This document shows, one piece after another, positions 16,102 through 24,423 of a stretch of DNA of 64,000 nucleotides (position 1 is its first letter; every line of letters begins with the position of its first letter). Position numbers and translations under genes: made by a program. The DNA is from Lachnospiraceae bacterium G11. GTDB lineage: Bacteria > Bacillota > Clostridia > Lachnospirales > Lachnospiraceae. The stretch covers positions 186,001-250,000 of the forward strand of contig FMWZ01000005.1 in NCBI GenBank assembly GCA_900103495.1, read 5' to 3'. The notes beneath the pieces are model-generated. The model was not told where the DNA came from and searched no databases. It worked only from the letters and a program-made list of their open reading frames with translations.

Positions 16102-17097
16102 ATGAGCGTTAAATGGGGCGTACTTGGAACCGCAGGCATAGCGAAGGGATGTACAATTCCCGGTATGCTTTTGGCAAAAAACTGCGAACTCTACGCAGTA
16201 GCGGGACGTAACGAAGAGAAAGCCAGAAGATATAAAGAAGAATTTGGCTTTGAGAAATATTATGTGGGCTATGAGAACCTTTTAAATGACCCTGAAGTCC
16301 AGGCGGTTTATGTTCCCTTGCCCAACCATCTCCATGCCGAGTGGGCCATTAAGGCTTTGAAGGCAGGAAAGCATGTGCTGGTTGAAAAGCCCATGGCTAT
16401 GAATGCCAAGGAAGCAGAGGAGATGTTTAAGGCAGCCAAAGAGAATAATGTTTATCTTATGGAGGCCTATGCATACCTTCATAATGAGTACATTAAGTCT
16501 CTTACGGATGACATTAAATCCGGCCTTATCGGCAAGGTTGATTTCATTGACACCGCGTTTCATACCCAGAACTACTCCGAGAACGTGCGCCTTTATAAGG
16601 AGCAGGGCGGCGGAGCGGTTTATGATGTGGGCTGTTATTGCTCAACCATGATTCTTACCATCCTCAATGCCGCATCCAATAAGGGCTACCGGGACGGAAT
16701 TGCGAATCTTATGGCTGATGCTTATTTTTCCGATAACGGAGTTGATGAGCTGGCTCAGACCATGATAGAATTTGAAGATGGAATCAGAGCTACATTTAAT
16801 GTGGGGATGAATCTGGGAGTTGATACTCACCATCGCTATGACAGGCTTTTTATTCATGGAGACAAGGGATTTATCCGCTCCGATGTGGAGTATAATCAGT
16901 CCGGAGAAGTAAGCTACAAGGTGGTTTCTGAAGGCAGGGAGATTATAAGAAAGGTCAATGTAAGCAACAACTATTGCCTTGAGGTAAGCCAGCTTACGAG
17001 AGCAATTCTCGGACAGGAGAAGCCATATATTACTGAGGATTTCTCCCTTACAAACGCCAGACTCCTTGACGATGTTCTTGCAAAAATAGGATATTAA
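16102..17097 (+). CDS. Gfo/Idh/MocA family NAD(P)-dependent oxidoreductase
   Basis: A 331-aa oxidoreductase. The N-terminal Rossmann fold contains GVLGTAGIAKG. The family EKP motif with its catalytic lysine is HVLVEKPMAMNAKEA. A C-terminal alpha/beta domain carries the QGGGAVYDVGCY substrate-site segment. Members oxidise or reduce sugars, inositols or sugar derivatives (dehydrogenases for glucose-fructose, 1,5-anhydrofructose, xylose). The substrate is not readable here. It starts 15 bp after the alcohol dehydrogenase and ends 9 bp before larE, so these three genes and the HAD gene form one transcription unit. A GH27 enzyme upstream suggests that its substrate may be a hexose or pentose released by that enzyme (inference). 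Confidence 0.88.
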   Translation: MSVKWGVLGTAGIAKGCTIPGMLLAKNCELYAVAGRNEEKARRYKEEFGFEKYYVGYENLLNDPEVQAVYVPLPNHLHAEWAIKALKAGKHVLVEKPMAMNAKEAEEMFKAAKENNVYLMEAYAYLHNEYIKSLTDDIKSGLIGKVDFIDTAFHTQNYSENVRLYKEQGGGAVYDVGCYCSTMILTILNAASNKGYRDGIANLMADAYFSDNGVDELAQTMIEFEDGIRATFNVGMNLGVDTHHRYDRLFIHGDKGFIRSDVEYNQSGEVSYKVVSEGREIIRKVNVSNNYCLEVSQLTRAILGQEKPYITEDFSLTNARLLDDVLAKIGY

Positions 17098-17106
17098 GGT
17101 TTTACC

Positions 17107-17925
17107 ATGTTAGAAAAAGAAACGGAACTTAAATTAAATAAACTGAAAGACTATATCAAAACCCTCGGCTCCCTGGCCGTGGGTTTTTCAGGTGGAGTGG
17201 ATTCCACACTTTTGATAACCGTTGCCCATGAGGTCCTTGGGGATATGGCCATTGCGGTTACTGAAGTTAACTCCTTTGTGCCCGAGAGGGAAGTTGAGGA
17301 AGCTAAGAAGTTCTGCAGGGAAAGAGGTATTGTTCTTGAACTTGTGGAAACGGACCCTTTAAGGGAAGAAAAGGTCAGGAACAATGATCCCAGACGCTGC
17401 TATTACTGTAAGCACGATATTTTCGACGAGATTAAGAAAATCGCGGCGGAGCGAGGAATAAGTTACGTGGCCGAGGGCTCCAACATGGATGATCTTGGCG
17501 ACTACCGCCCCGGGCTTGAAGCAGTGGCTGAACTAAAGGTTAAGAGTCCGTTGAGAGAAGCGAATCTTACCAAGGCCGATATCAGAGCCATATCAAAGGA
17601 AATGGGGCTTCCTACATGGGATAAGCCCTCATATGCCTGCCTGGCATCACGCTTTGTCTATGGTGAGGAAATCACCGAGGAGAAGCTTAAGATGGTTGAT
17701 AAGGCTGAACAGTTCCTTATCGACAAGGGCTTTAGAGAAGAGAGAGTAAGAGTTCACGGAAACCTTGCAAGAATTGAAGTTCCGTCGTACGATATTGAGA
17801 GGATTTCGAAAGATGAACTTCGAAATGAAATCTACGAGGAATTGAAAAAGATAGGCTACCAGTATGTAACCCTTGATATGAAGGGCTACAGAGTCGGCAG
17901 CATGAACGAGGTTTTGAAAAAGTGA
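17107..17925 (+). CDS. larE: LarE-type ATP-dependent sacrificial sulfur transferase
   Basis: A 272-aa PP-loop enzyme of the LarE family. LarE inserts sulfur into pyridinium-3,5-biscarboxylic acid mononucleotide during synthesis of the nickel-pincer cofactor of lactate racemase. The PP-loop is FSGGVDSTLL (residues 27-36). Cys98 and Cys101 (RRCYYCKHD) and Cys178 (YACLASRF) are present. Three-cysteine LarE homologues are known to bind a [4Fe-4S] cluster and can act catalytically, whereas single-Cys forms lose their sulfur. Neither larB, larC nor larA is visible in the window, so its partners must be elsewhere or its target differs. Its TGA overlaps the GTG start of the HAD gene. Confidence 0.88.
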   Translation: MLEKETELKLNKLKDYIKTLGSLAVGFSGGVDSTLLITVAHEVLGDMAIAVTEVNSFVPEREVEEAKKFCRERGIVLELVETDPLREEKVRNNDPRRCYYCKHDIFDEIKKIAAERGISYVAEGSNMDDLGDYRPGLEAVAELKVKSPLREANLTKADIRAISKEMGLPTWDKPSYACLASRFVYGEEITEEKLKMVDKAEQFLIDKGFREERVRVHGNLARIEVPSYDIERISKDELRNEIYEELKKIGYQYVTLDMKGYRVGSMNEVLKK

Positions 17926-18569
17926 GCATTAAACTTGTAATTTATGATTTTGACGGAACCATTGCAGATACCAGAAAGTCCATTGTTGTTTCCAAACAGG
18001 AAATGATGAAGAGACTTGGACTTACGGTGAAAAGTGATGATGAATGTGCATCAGTTATTGGCCTTCCTGCAGCAGACGGATACAGACTTTTGTTTCCAGA
18101 GCTTTCAGAGGAGGCCATTAATAAGTGTGTGGAAGTGGCAAGAGATACCTTCGCTGAATCAAAGGAAAAATATCCGCCCACAGTTTTTGACGGAATAAGG
18201 GAAGTTTTGGAGGAACTTAAAAGAAAAGGAATAAAGTGTTCCATCGCAAGTTCCAGAAACAACTCCTCCTTAAAAGAATTCCTGAAAAGCTGGGGAATGA
18301 CCGAATATTTTGAGTATATTTTAGGAGCTGATGATACAAAGAATCATAAGCCCGATCCTGAACCTGTTTTTGTAACTCTTAAGGATTTGGATATGGGTCC
18401 CGAGGACGCCATAGTTGTAGGTGACACTGCTTTTGACATAAGTATGGGTCAGGGCGCGGGAATTCACACATGCGCCGTTACTTACGGAATCTCCAAAAGA
18501 GCTGAACTGGAAACTACCGGGGCAGAGCACATAATCGACCATATCAGCCAGCTTCTTGAAATAATATAG
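17922..18569 (+). CDS. HAD family hydrolase (phosphoglycolate phosphatase-like)
   Basis: A 215-aa HAD class I phosphatase with a helical cap. Motif I is YDFDGTIADT, motif II is CSIASSRNN, the lysine lies in KNHKPDPEPV, and motif IV is VVGDTAFDISMG. The start is GTG at 17922, overlapping the larE stop by 4 bp, which ties its translation to larE. Homologues act as phosphoglycolate or beta-phosphoglucomutase-like phosphatases, and some repair side products of metabolism. No substrate can be inferred beyond a small phosphorylated compound. A lipoprotein gene with its own ribosome site starts 33 bp downstream. Confidence 0.85.
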   Translation: MSIKLVIYDFDGTIADTRKSIVVSKQEMMKRLGLTVKSDDECASVIGLPAADGYRLLFPELSEEAINKCVEVARDTFAESKEKYPPTVFDGIREVLEELKRKGIKCSIASSRNNSSLKEFLKSWGMTEYFEYILGADDTKNHKPDPEPVFVTLKDLDMGPEDAIVVGDTAFDISMGQGAGIHTCAVTYGISKRAELETTGAEHIIDHISQLLEII

Positions 18570-18602
18570 TATTTTTATAAAATTCATAGGGAGGTTTCGA
18601 AG

Positions 18603-19679
18603 ATGATTCGAAATAGTGTGGCTAACAAGAAAAGCCTGATTTTGGCAGGAGTTCTGGCTGCAGCAATTTCACTTGCGGGATGTGGAGCAAATGCACCTGC
18701 AGCGGAGGCACCGGCGGCGGAACAGCCCAAAACACAGGTAACTGAAGCCCCGGAAGAAAAGCCTGTTGCCGAGGAAAAGCAGGAAACTGAAGAGAAGAAA
18801 AAGGTAAATTGGAAGGAATGTACCGAGGAAGAGGCAAAGGAACTTGTTCCCAATTCTTTGGTAGTGCCGGAAGGCTTTAAGCTTATTTCCTGGTATATGC
18901 TGGAAGACGGTTCAGAGGAAGGCGGAAATCCTGACAGCCCCATGGTTGAGATGGAGGTATCAAAGGACAATTTAATCTATGATGCAAGAGTTCAGGCTAC
19001 AGGGGATGAATATTTAAATTTGTCAGGAGCCAAAAAGCCTGAATGGATGGAAGAAAAAGATGAAAGACTGGTTGCCTGGGGAGATGAGGAATCTCAGGCC
19101 AAATCATATCTTGCAGATTTGGGTGATGATTATTACCTTAGTTTGATGACCTGGCATGATAAAGAAGAGGGAAACTCCTACTCTTTGCACGTTGTTGTAC
19201 AGAATCCAGACGGTATTATGCTGTTGCCTTACGCTGAACAGTTCAGTGATAAATACGCAGCAATGACCGGAAAAGCTCCGGAGGAAAAAACTGCTTCAGC
19301 CAATGAGACCAAACCTGCCGAGGCACCTGCCTCAGGTAGCGCACAGACCCAGGAAAACAGTGGCAGCTCGGATTTATTCTATGCCAAGGATATCAACAGC
19401 GTGATTTCATCTTTGGTACAGGACATGGGACTGGTGGCAGTTGAAGCTAATGCCGAAAGATCTGAAGAGAGTATGTTTATCGGAGGAACTTTCATTGGTA
19501 AGTACGGATACAATGCCAATAGTTCAGGCGGTTACCAAACCTACTATACATTTTATGATTTGGGCGATTGTATGGCTACGAACGTAACATTCATGGGATG
19601 GGACGGCATATCTTACTACGATTACGGAACATATACAATCGACTTCGTAAAGCAAAGCCTCAAGGAACAAGGACAATAA
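18603..19679 (+). CDS. Lipoprotein of unknown function
   Basis: A 358-aa exported protein. The N terminus has a charged start, a hydrophobic core and the lipobox LAGC with Cys27, so it should be lipidated and held on the outer face of the membrane. An Ala/Glu/Pro-rich linker (about residues 30-70) follows, then a mixed alpha/beta region, a second low-complexity linker (about 222-255), and a C-terminal Tyr/Gly-rich domain with GGTFIGKYGYNAN. I recognise no family. GGGAGG precedes the ATG. The gene ends just before the promoter of the T-box leader. Its two linkers suggest two small folded modules separated from the membrane. Confidence 0.75.
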   Translation: MIRNSVANKKSLILAGVLAAAISLAGCGANAPAAEAPAAEQPKTQVTEAPEEKPVAEEKQETEEKKKVNWKECTEEEAKELVPNSLVVPEGFKLISWYMLEDGSEEGGNPDSPMVEMEVSKDNLIYDARVQATGDEYLNLSGAKKPEWMEEKDERLVAWGDEESQAKSYLADLGDDYYLSLMTWHDKEEGNSYSLHVVVQNPDGIMLLPYAEQFSDKYAAMTGKAPEEKTASANETKPAEAPASGSAQTQENSGSSDLFYAKDINSVISSLVQDMGLVAVEANAERSEESMFIGGTFIGKYGYNANSSGGYQTYYTFYDLGDCMATNVTFMGWDGISYYDYGTYTIDFVKQSLKEQGQ

Positions 19680-19686
19680 AAAATAC

Positions 19687-19716
19687 TTGACATCACAGTT
19701 TAACCTGTGGTAATTT
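19687..19716 (+). promoter_or_regulatory. Promoter of the T-box leader
   Basis: TTGACA (19687-19692) is a perfect -35. TAATTT (19711-19716) follows after 18 bp. The T-box leader begins just downstream, so transcription is probably constitutive, with control exerted by the riboswitch. Confidence 0.7.
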
Positions 19717-19721
19717 CTCTT

Positions 19722-19996
19722 TAAACCAATGATGAAGAGTGAGTAAGCGAAGCCCACTTTTTTACAGAGAGCTGCAGATGGTGGAATTGCAGTATTAAGC
19801 GCTTGGCCGAATGGACTTCAGAGGGCGACCGGAAATGCGTAAGCAGAGTATGGAAGACGGAGAGGAAACCTTCGTAAACAAAGTTTAGCATATGACAGTA
19901 TGCGTTAAGTGGGTGTTTATAACACCAAGCCGGGTGGCACCGCAGGTAGATGATACGACCTGTCCCAGCAGATAACTGCAGGGATAGGTCTTTTTG
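19722..19996 (+). ncRNA. T-box riboswitch, tryptophan specific (specifier UGG)
   Basis: The leader begins with the conserved ACCAATGATGAAGAG and contains the stem I distal elements (AGAGAGCTG ... GGTGGAATTGCAG). A specifier candidate TGG (19812-19814) lies within CGAATGGACTTC. The T-box core GGGTGGCACCGC sits at 19932-19943, with antiterminator bulge TGGC (19935-19938). A terminator follows: GACCTGTCCC (19957-19966) against GGGATAGGTC (19981-19990), then TTTTT. The bulge reads UGGC, which pairs with a tRNA ending GCCA; G73 is the discriminator of bacterial tRNA-Trp. Codon, discriminator and the TrpX-type importer downstream all agree. Uncharged tRNA-Trp should switch the operon on. Confidence 0.9.
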
Positions 19997-20069
19997 TATT
20001 CTAAACAAACTACTTGTCCCGGGGAAAACACTTAAAAAGTCGCCAAGGGGCGCAGAAAGAGGAAAATTT

Positions 20070-21173
20070 ATGAAAAAGAAACTGGTAGCAATTCTTACCG
20101 CAATGACAATGGTACTTGGTCTTAGTGCATGTGGCGAGGCCGCAACCAAGACAGAGACCGCTAACACCGAAGCTGTAGAAACAACAGCAGAAACAGAGAC
20201 ACAGACAGCAGAAGCTGAAGCAGACACAGATGCACAGACCTTTACAGTAGGTATCTGTAACTTTGTAGATGACGCTTCCCTTAATCAGATTGTAAGCAAC
20301 ATCGAGAATCGTCTCGGTGAAATCGAAGCTGAGAAGAACGTTAAGTTCGAGATTAAATATGACAACTGTAACGCAGACTCAAACGTTCTTTCACAGATTA
20401 TTGCCAACTTCCAGGCAGACAACGTTGACCTTATGGTTGGTGTAGCAACACCCGTTGCAATGAGCATGCAGGCAGCAACAGAGGATTCAAAGACACCCGT
20501 TGTATTCGCAGCAGTTTCAGATCCTTTGGGTGTAGGCCTTGTAGAGTCCATGGAGGCTCCCGGAGCAAACCTTACAGGTACATCCGATTACCTTGACACC
20601 AACGCAGTTATGAACCTTATTTTTGCACAGAACCCTGATATTGCAAAAGTCGGCCTTCTCTACGATGTAGGACAGGACGCTTCTACCACAGCAATCGCTC
20701 AGGCTAAGGAATACCTTGATAACAAGGGTGTTGAGTACATTGAGCATACAGGCACAAATGTTGATGAGGTTTCCCTTGCAGTTGACGCTTTCATCGCCGA
20801 CGGAGTAGAGGCAATTTTCACACCTTCAGACAACACAATTATGACAGCTGAGCTTTCCATCTATGAGAAGCTTGCCGATGCAGGAATTCTTCACTATGCA
20901 GGTGCTGACTCCTTCGCACTTAACGGAGCTTTCCTTGGATACGGTGTTGACTACGCGAACCTTGGTGTTGAGACAGCAAACATGGTAGCAGAAATCCTTC
21001 TTAACGGAGCAGATCCTGCATCAACACCCGTTAAGACATTTGATAACGGAACAGCTACCGTAAACACAGATATTTGTGATAAAATTGGTTTGTCTTTCGA
21101 CGAAGTTAAGAAAACATTCGAGCCCTTCTGCACAAAGGTTGAAGAGATTCAGACAGCAGAAAGCTTTGAATAA
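20070..21173 (+). CDS. trpX: ABC transporter substrate-binding lipoprotein (TrpX-like)
   Basis: A 367-aa lipoprotein with lipobox LSAC (Cys21) and a Thr/Glu-rich linker. The body is a two-lobed binding fold of the ABC_sub_bind family, starting VGICNFVDDASLN, with AVSDPLGVGLVESM typical of the family. I chose ATG at 20070 because of the AGAGGAAAA site before it and the clean signal peptide; open frame further upstream runs through the T-box terminator. Members associated with T-box leaders transport tryptophan or tyrosine. The UGG specifier of the leader points to tryptophan. The permease starts 23 bp downstream. Confidence 0.88.
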   Translation: MKKKLVAILTAMTMVLGLSACGEAATKTETANTEAVETTAETETQTAEAEADTDAQTFTVGICNFVDDASLNQIVSNIENRLGEIEAEKNVKFEIKYDNCNADSNVLSQIIANFQADNVDLMVGVATPVAMSMQAATEDSKTPVVFAAVSDPLGVGLVESMEAPGANLTGTSDYLDTNAVMNLIFAQNPDIAKVGLLYDVGQDASTTAIAQAKEYLDNKGVEYIEHTGTNVDEVSLAVDAFIADGVEAIFTPSDNTIMTAELSIYEKLADAGILHYAGADSFALNGAFLGYGVDYANLGVETANMVAEILLNGADPASTPVKTFDNGTATVNTDICDKIGLSFDEVKKTFEPFCTKVEEIQTAESFE

Positions 21174-21196
21174 ACCACAGATTTAGGAGATTTAAA

Positions 21197-22138
21197 ATGA
21201 ATTTTTCGGATATGGTACCACTTTTGCAAACTGCTCTTGAACTGGGACTGTTCTCAGCTCTTACAGTATTGGCTTTGTACTTAAGCTATTCAATGCTTAA
21301 TGTCTGCGACCTTTCCACCGACGGCTGCTTTACCATGGGAGCCACGGTGGGAGCTGTGGTTGCCATATCCGGTCATCCTTTTCTTTCCATACCTGCAGCC
21401 ATCCTGGCCGGAATGCTTTCAGGTCTTATAGTTGCTTTCCTTCAGACCAAGATGGGTGTGGAAAGCCTTCTTGCAGGTATTATCGTCAATACGGCATGGT
21501 ATTCCGTCAACATCGCTATTATGGGCAATTCGTCCCTTCTTAACATGAACAAGACGGATACTGTTTTTTCTATATTAAAGGAGAAGCTTGAGGGAACATT
21601 CCTGGCAGGAAGCTACAAATTAATCATTGCAGCCCTGGCAGTCCTCATAGTTTTGGTTTTCCTTTCATTCTTTCTTAAAACCAGACTGGGTCTTGCCATC
21701 AGAGCAACAGGCAACAACCCTGACATGGTAAAATCATCTTCAATTAACCCCGCATTTACCACAATCGTGGGCCTTTGTATAGCAAATGCCTTCACAGCCT
21801 TAAGTGGATGTCTTCTTGCCCAGAGCCAGAAGTCAGTTAACATCGACATAGGTTCAGGCATGGTTACAATTGCCCTTGCTTCTTTGCTTATAGGCGGCGT
21901 AATCATTCCAAGAGGCGGAATCACAAGAAAGGCCATCGGTGCGGTAATCGGTGCTTTTATCTTCAGACTTGTTTATACGGTGGCATTGAGATTTAATATG
22001 CCCGCTTACATGCTTAAGCTGGTTTCCTCCATAATTGTAATAATTGCAATCAGCACACCCTACCTTAAAAGACAGCTTCCTCTCCTTAAGAGAAGAATGG
22101 CTCTCAGAAAAGTGGGCACAAATGGGGAGGAAAGATAA
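21197..22138 (+). CDS. trpY: ABC transporter permease (TrpY-like)
   Basis: A 313-aa integral membrane protein of the branched-chain/ribose permease fold, with about eight to nine hydrophobic helices along its whole length. The segment LCDLSTDGCFTMGATVGAV, seen here as VCDLSTDGCFTMGA, is characteristic of permeases paired with the ABC_sub_bind proteins. It lies 23 bp after the binding protein, and its stop overlaps the ATPase start by one base. Together the three genes make a complete importer under T-box control. Substrate specificity, taken as tryptophan, comes from the leader rather than from the permease sequence. Confidence 0.88.
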   Translation: MNFSDMVPLLQTALELGLFSALTVLALYLSYSMLNVCDLSTDGCFTMGATVGAVVAISGHPFLSIPAAILAGMLSGLIVAFLQTKMGVESLLAGIIVNTAWYSVNIAIMGNSSLLNMNKTDTVFSILKEKLEGTFLAGSYKLIIAALAVLIVLVFLSFFLKTRLGLAIRATGNNPDMVKSSSINPAFTTIVGLCIANAFTALSGCLLAQSQKSVNIDIGSGMVTIALASLLIGGVIIPRGGITRKAIGAVIGAFIFRLVYTVALRFNMPAYMLKLVSSIIVIIAISTPYLKRQLPLLKRRMALRKVGTNGEER

Positions 22139-22929
22139 TGCTTAGAATCAGTAATATTTCAAAGACTTTTAATCCCGGAACCGTCAACGCCAAGCTTGCA
22201 ATCGATAACCTGAGTTTGGAAGTTAAGGACGGTGATTTCATAACAGTTATCGGCGCCAACGGAGCCGGTAAATCAACATTATTTAATGCCATTGCCGGTG
22301 AATTCATTACCGACAGCGGTCGAATTGTACTTGATGATACGGACATTACGCTTATGCCGGAGCACTTAAGGGCCATTAAGATCGGAAGACTTTTCCAGGA
22401 TCCCTTAAGAGGAACTGCGGCAGGCATGACTATAGAAGAAAACTTAACCCTGGCAGCAGGAAGAGGAGGCTGGCTTTCAAGAATCAGCCACGCCCAGAGG
22501 GAAGAGTTTAAAGATATGCTAAGGGAACTTGGCATGGGACTTGAGGACAGAATGAAACAGCCCATGGGACTTCTTTCGGGAGGTCAGAGACAGGCGGTAA
22601 CCCTTCTTATGGCAACCATTAATCCTCCTGCCCTCCTTCTTCTTGATGAGCATACAGCAGCCCTTGATCCTGCGGCAGCAGACAAGGTCCTTAAGATTAC
22701 GAGAGAAGTGGTTGAGAGAGAGAAACTGGCATGCCTTATGATAACCCATAACATGCAGTCAGCTCTTCAGCTTGGAAACAGAACCATTATGATGAACAAG
22801 GGTCGAATCATTCTTGATGTATCCGGAGAAGAGAGAGCCAACATGACGGTGGCAGACCTCCTTCAGAGATTTAAAGAGATTTCCGGAGAGGCTTTGGATA
22901 ACGATAGAATGCTCCTTGGAGTAGAATAG
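22138..22929 (+). CDS. trpZ: ABC transporter ATP-binding protein (TrpZ-like)
   Basis: A 263-aa ATPase. Walker A is GANGAGKST, the Q loop is in LFQDPLRGT, the signature is LLSGGQRQAV, Walker B is LLLDEHTAALD and the H loop is MITHNM. His replaces the usual Pro after the Walker B Glu, which is normal for this LivG/TrpZ group. The ATG overlaps the permease stop. It completes the T-box-controlled importer. After the stop a run of T (22930-22937) is present, but no strong hairpin precedes it, so read-through into the sulfhydrylase gene region cannot be excluded. Confidence 0.9.
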   Translation: MLRISNISKTFNPGTVNAKLAIDNLSLEVKDGDFITVIGANGAGKSTLFNAIAGEFITDSGRIVLDDTDITLMPEHLRAIKIGRLFQDPLRGTAAGMTIEENLTLAAGRGGWLSRISHAQREEFKDMLRELGMGLEDRMKQPMGLLSGGQRQAVTLLMATINPPALLLLDEHTAALDPAAADKVLKITREVVEREKLACLMITHNMQSALQLGNRTIMMNKGRIILDVSGEERANMTVADLLQRFKEISGEALDNDRMLLGVE

Positions 22930-23019
22930 TTTTTTTGTATGGAGAACCGATATTTTAATGTGGTAAACCGTAAAAGGATAGTATATAATATCTCTTGAAC
23001 GTTTACGGAGGTGTTTTCT

Positions 23020-24303
23020 ATGAGTGATTTCAGAATTGATACAAAGTGCGTACAGTCCGGATACAGACCCGGAAACGGAGAACCCAGACAGGTTCCCATT
23101 ATTCAGTCAACCACTTTTAAATATGATACCAGCGAAGACATGGGTAAGCTTTTTGATTTGGAGGCTTCCGGATATTTCTACACCAGACTCCAGAATCCCA
23201 CCAATGACTTCGTAGCAGCAAAGATTGCCGACATGGAAGGCGGAACTGCAGCAATGCTTACATCATCCGGTCAGGCAGCAAACTTCTTTGCAATCTTCTG
23301 CCTTTGTGAGAATGGGGGACATTTTGTCTGCTCATCATCCATTTACGGCGGAACCTTTAACCTTTTTGCCGTAACACTTCCCAAGATGGGTATTGAGGTA
23401 ACCTTCGTGTCTCCCGATGCCACAGAGGAAGAGTTAAACGCAGCATTCAAGCCCAACACCAAGGCAGTTTTCGGTGAGACCATCGCAAACCCGGCCCTCA
23501 CCGTTTTGGATATTGAACTTTTTGCGAAAGTTGCCCATGCTCATGGAGTACCACTTATTATGGACAACACCTTTGCGACTCCCGTTCACTGCAGACCCAT
23601 TGAGTGGGGATGCGATATTGTTACCCATTCAACAACAAAGTACATGGATGGTCACGGCGTAGGAGTCGGCGGTGTTATCGTAGACTCAGGCAAGTTCGAC
23701 TGGATGGCTCATGCAGACAAGTTCCCCGGACTTTGCACACCCGATGAATCCTATCACGGAATCACCTATGCCGAGAAGTTTGGCAAGGAAGGTGCTTTCA
23801 TCACCAAGTGTACAGCACAGCTTATGAGAGACCTTGGTTGTATCCAAAGCCCTCAGAATGCTTTCTATCTTAACCTTGGACTTGAGTCACTTCATGTAAG
23901 GATGGCTCGCCACGCAGCCAACGGACAGGCCGTTGCCGAGTTCCTTAAGGCTCGCCCCGAGGTAGAGACAGTTACATATTCAGGACTCCCCACAGACAAG
24001 TACTACGAGAGAGCCAAGAAGTATCTTCCTAAGGGAGGATGCGGCGTAGTATCCTTTGAGCTTAAGGGAGGAAGACCTGCAGCAGAAGCCTTCATGAAGG
24101 GACTTAAGCTTATTGCCATCGAGACACACGTTGCAGATGCAAGAAGCTGCTGCTTGAATCCTGCCACATCTACACATCGTCAGCTTACCGACGAACAGCT
24201 TCGTGATGCAGGAATCCCCGCAGGACTTATCAGACTTTCCTGCGGCCTTGAAGATCCTCAGGATCTTATCGACGATCTCACTCAGGCATTCGCAAATATG
24301 TAG
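23020..24303 (+). CDS. O-acetylhomoserine aminocarboxypropyltransferase (O-acetylhomoserine sulfhydrylase)
   Basis: A 427-aa PLP enzyme of the Cys/Met metabolism family. It makes homocysteine (or methionine) from O-acetylhomoserine and sulfide or methanethiol. SSGQAANFFAI holds the cofactor phosphate site. The catalytic lysine lies in HSTTKYMDGHG. The C-terminal domain contains ARSCCLNPATSTH and RLSCGLEDPQDLIDDL, typical of the long MetY type. I chose ATG at 23020, 6 nt after GGAGGTG; an in-frame GTG at 23011 overlaps that site. A TATAAT at 22984-22989 with a poor -35 may be its promoter. The REP-like element at 24304 starts directly at its stop codon. Confidence 0.9.
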   Translation: MSDFRIDTKCVQSGYRPGNGEPRQVPIIQSTTFKYDTSEDMGKLFDLEASGYFYTRLQNPTNDFVAAKIADMEGGTAAMLTSSGQAANFFAIFCLCENGGHFVCSSSIYGGTFNLFAVTLPKMGIEVTFVSPDATEEELNAAFKPNTKAVFGETIANPALTVLDIELFAKVAHAHGVPLIMDNTFATPVHCRPIEWGCDIVTHSTTKYMDGHGVGVGGVIVDSGKFDWMAHADKFPGLCTPDESYHGITYAEKFGKEGAFITKCTAQLMRDLGCIQSPQNAFYLNLGLESLHVRMARHAANGQAVAEFLKARPEVETVTYSGLPTDKYYERAKKYLPKGGCGVVSFELKGGRPAAEAFMKGLKLIAIETHVADARSCCLNPATSTHRQLTDEQLRDAGIPAGLIRLSCGLEDPQDLIDDLTQAFANM

Positions 24304-24333
24304 GTGCAAAATGGGGACAGGCCCAAATTGCAC
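24304..24333. repeat. REP-like palindromic element, copy 1
   Basis: GTGCAA (24304-24309) and TTGCAC (24328-24333) are terminal inverted arms, with GGG and CCC pairing inside. The first 19 bases, GTGCAAAATGGGGACAGGC, match the complementary strand of 51617-51634 region at 17 of 19 positions. The element directly follows the sulfhydrylase stop codon. Two copies in opposite orientations suggest a small dispersed extragenic repeat. Confidence 0.6.
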
Positions 24334-24362
24334 ATAAGTATAAAAATTTTATAAAATATATT

Positions 24363-24393
24363 GAAGGCAGGTTAACAAACCTGCCTTCTTTTT
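24363..24393 (+). terminator. Rho-independent terminator
   Basis: GAAGGCAGGTT (24363-24373) and AACCTGCCTTC (24378-24388) form a perfect 11-bp stem with an AACA tetraloop, followed by five T. It ends the sulfhydrylase transcript and isolates the DUF362 gene. Confidence 0.93.
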
Positions 24394-24423
24394 GTTATGA
24401 TACACATAGGAGTGATTCGGACT

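Noticed and set aside
19957-19990. Third copy of the REP-like repeat, because CCTGTCCC occurs
   Set aside because: The bases are part of the T-box terminator stem and the GTGCAAA arm is missing.
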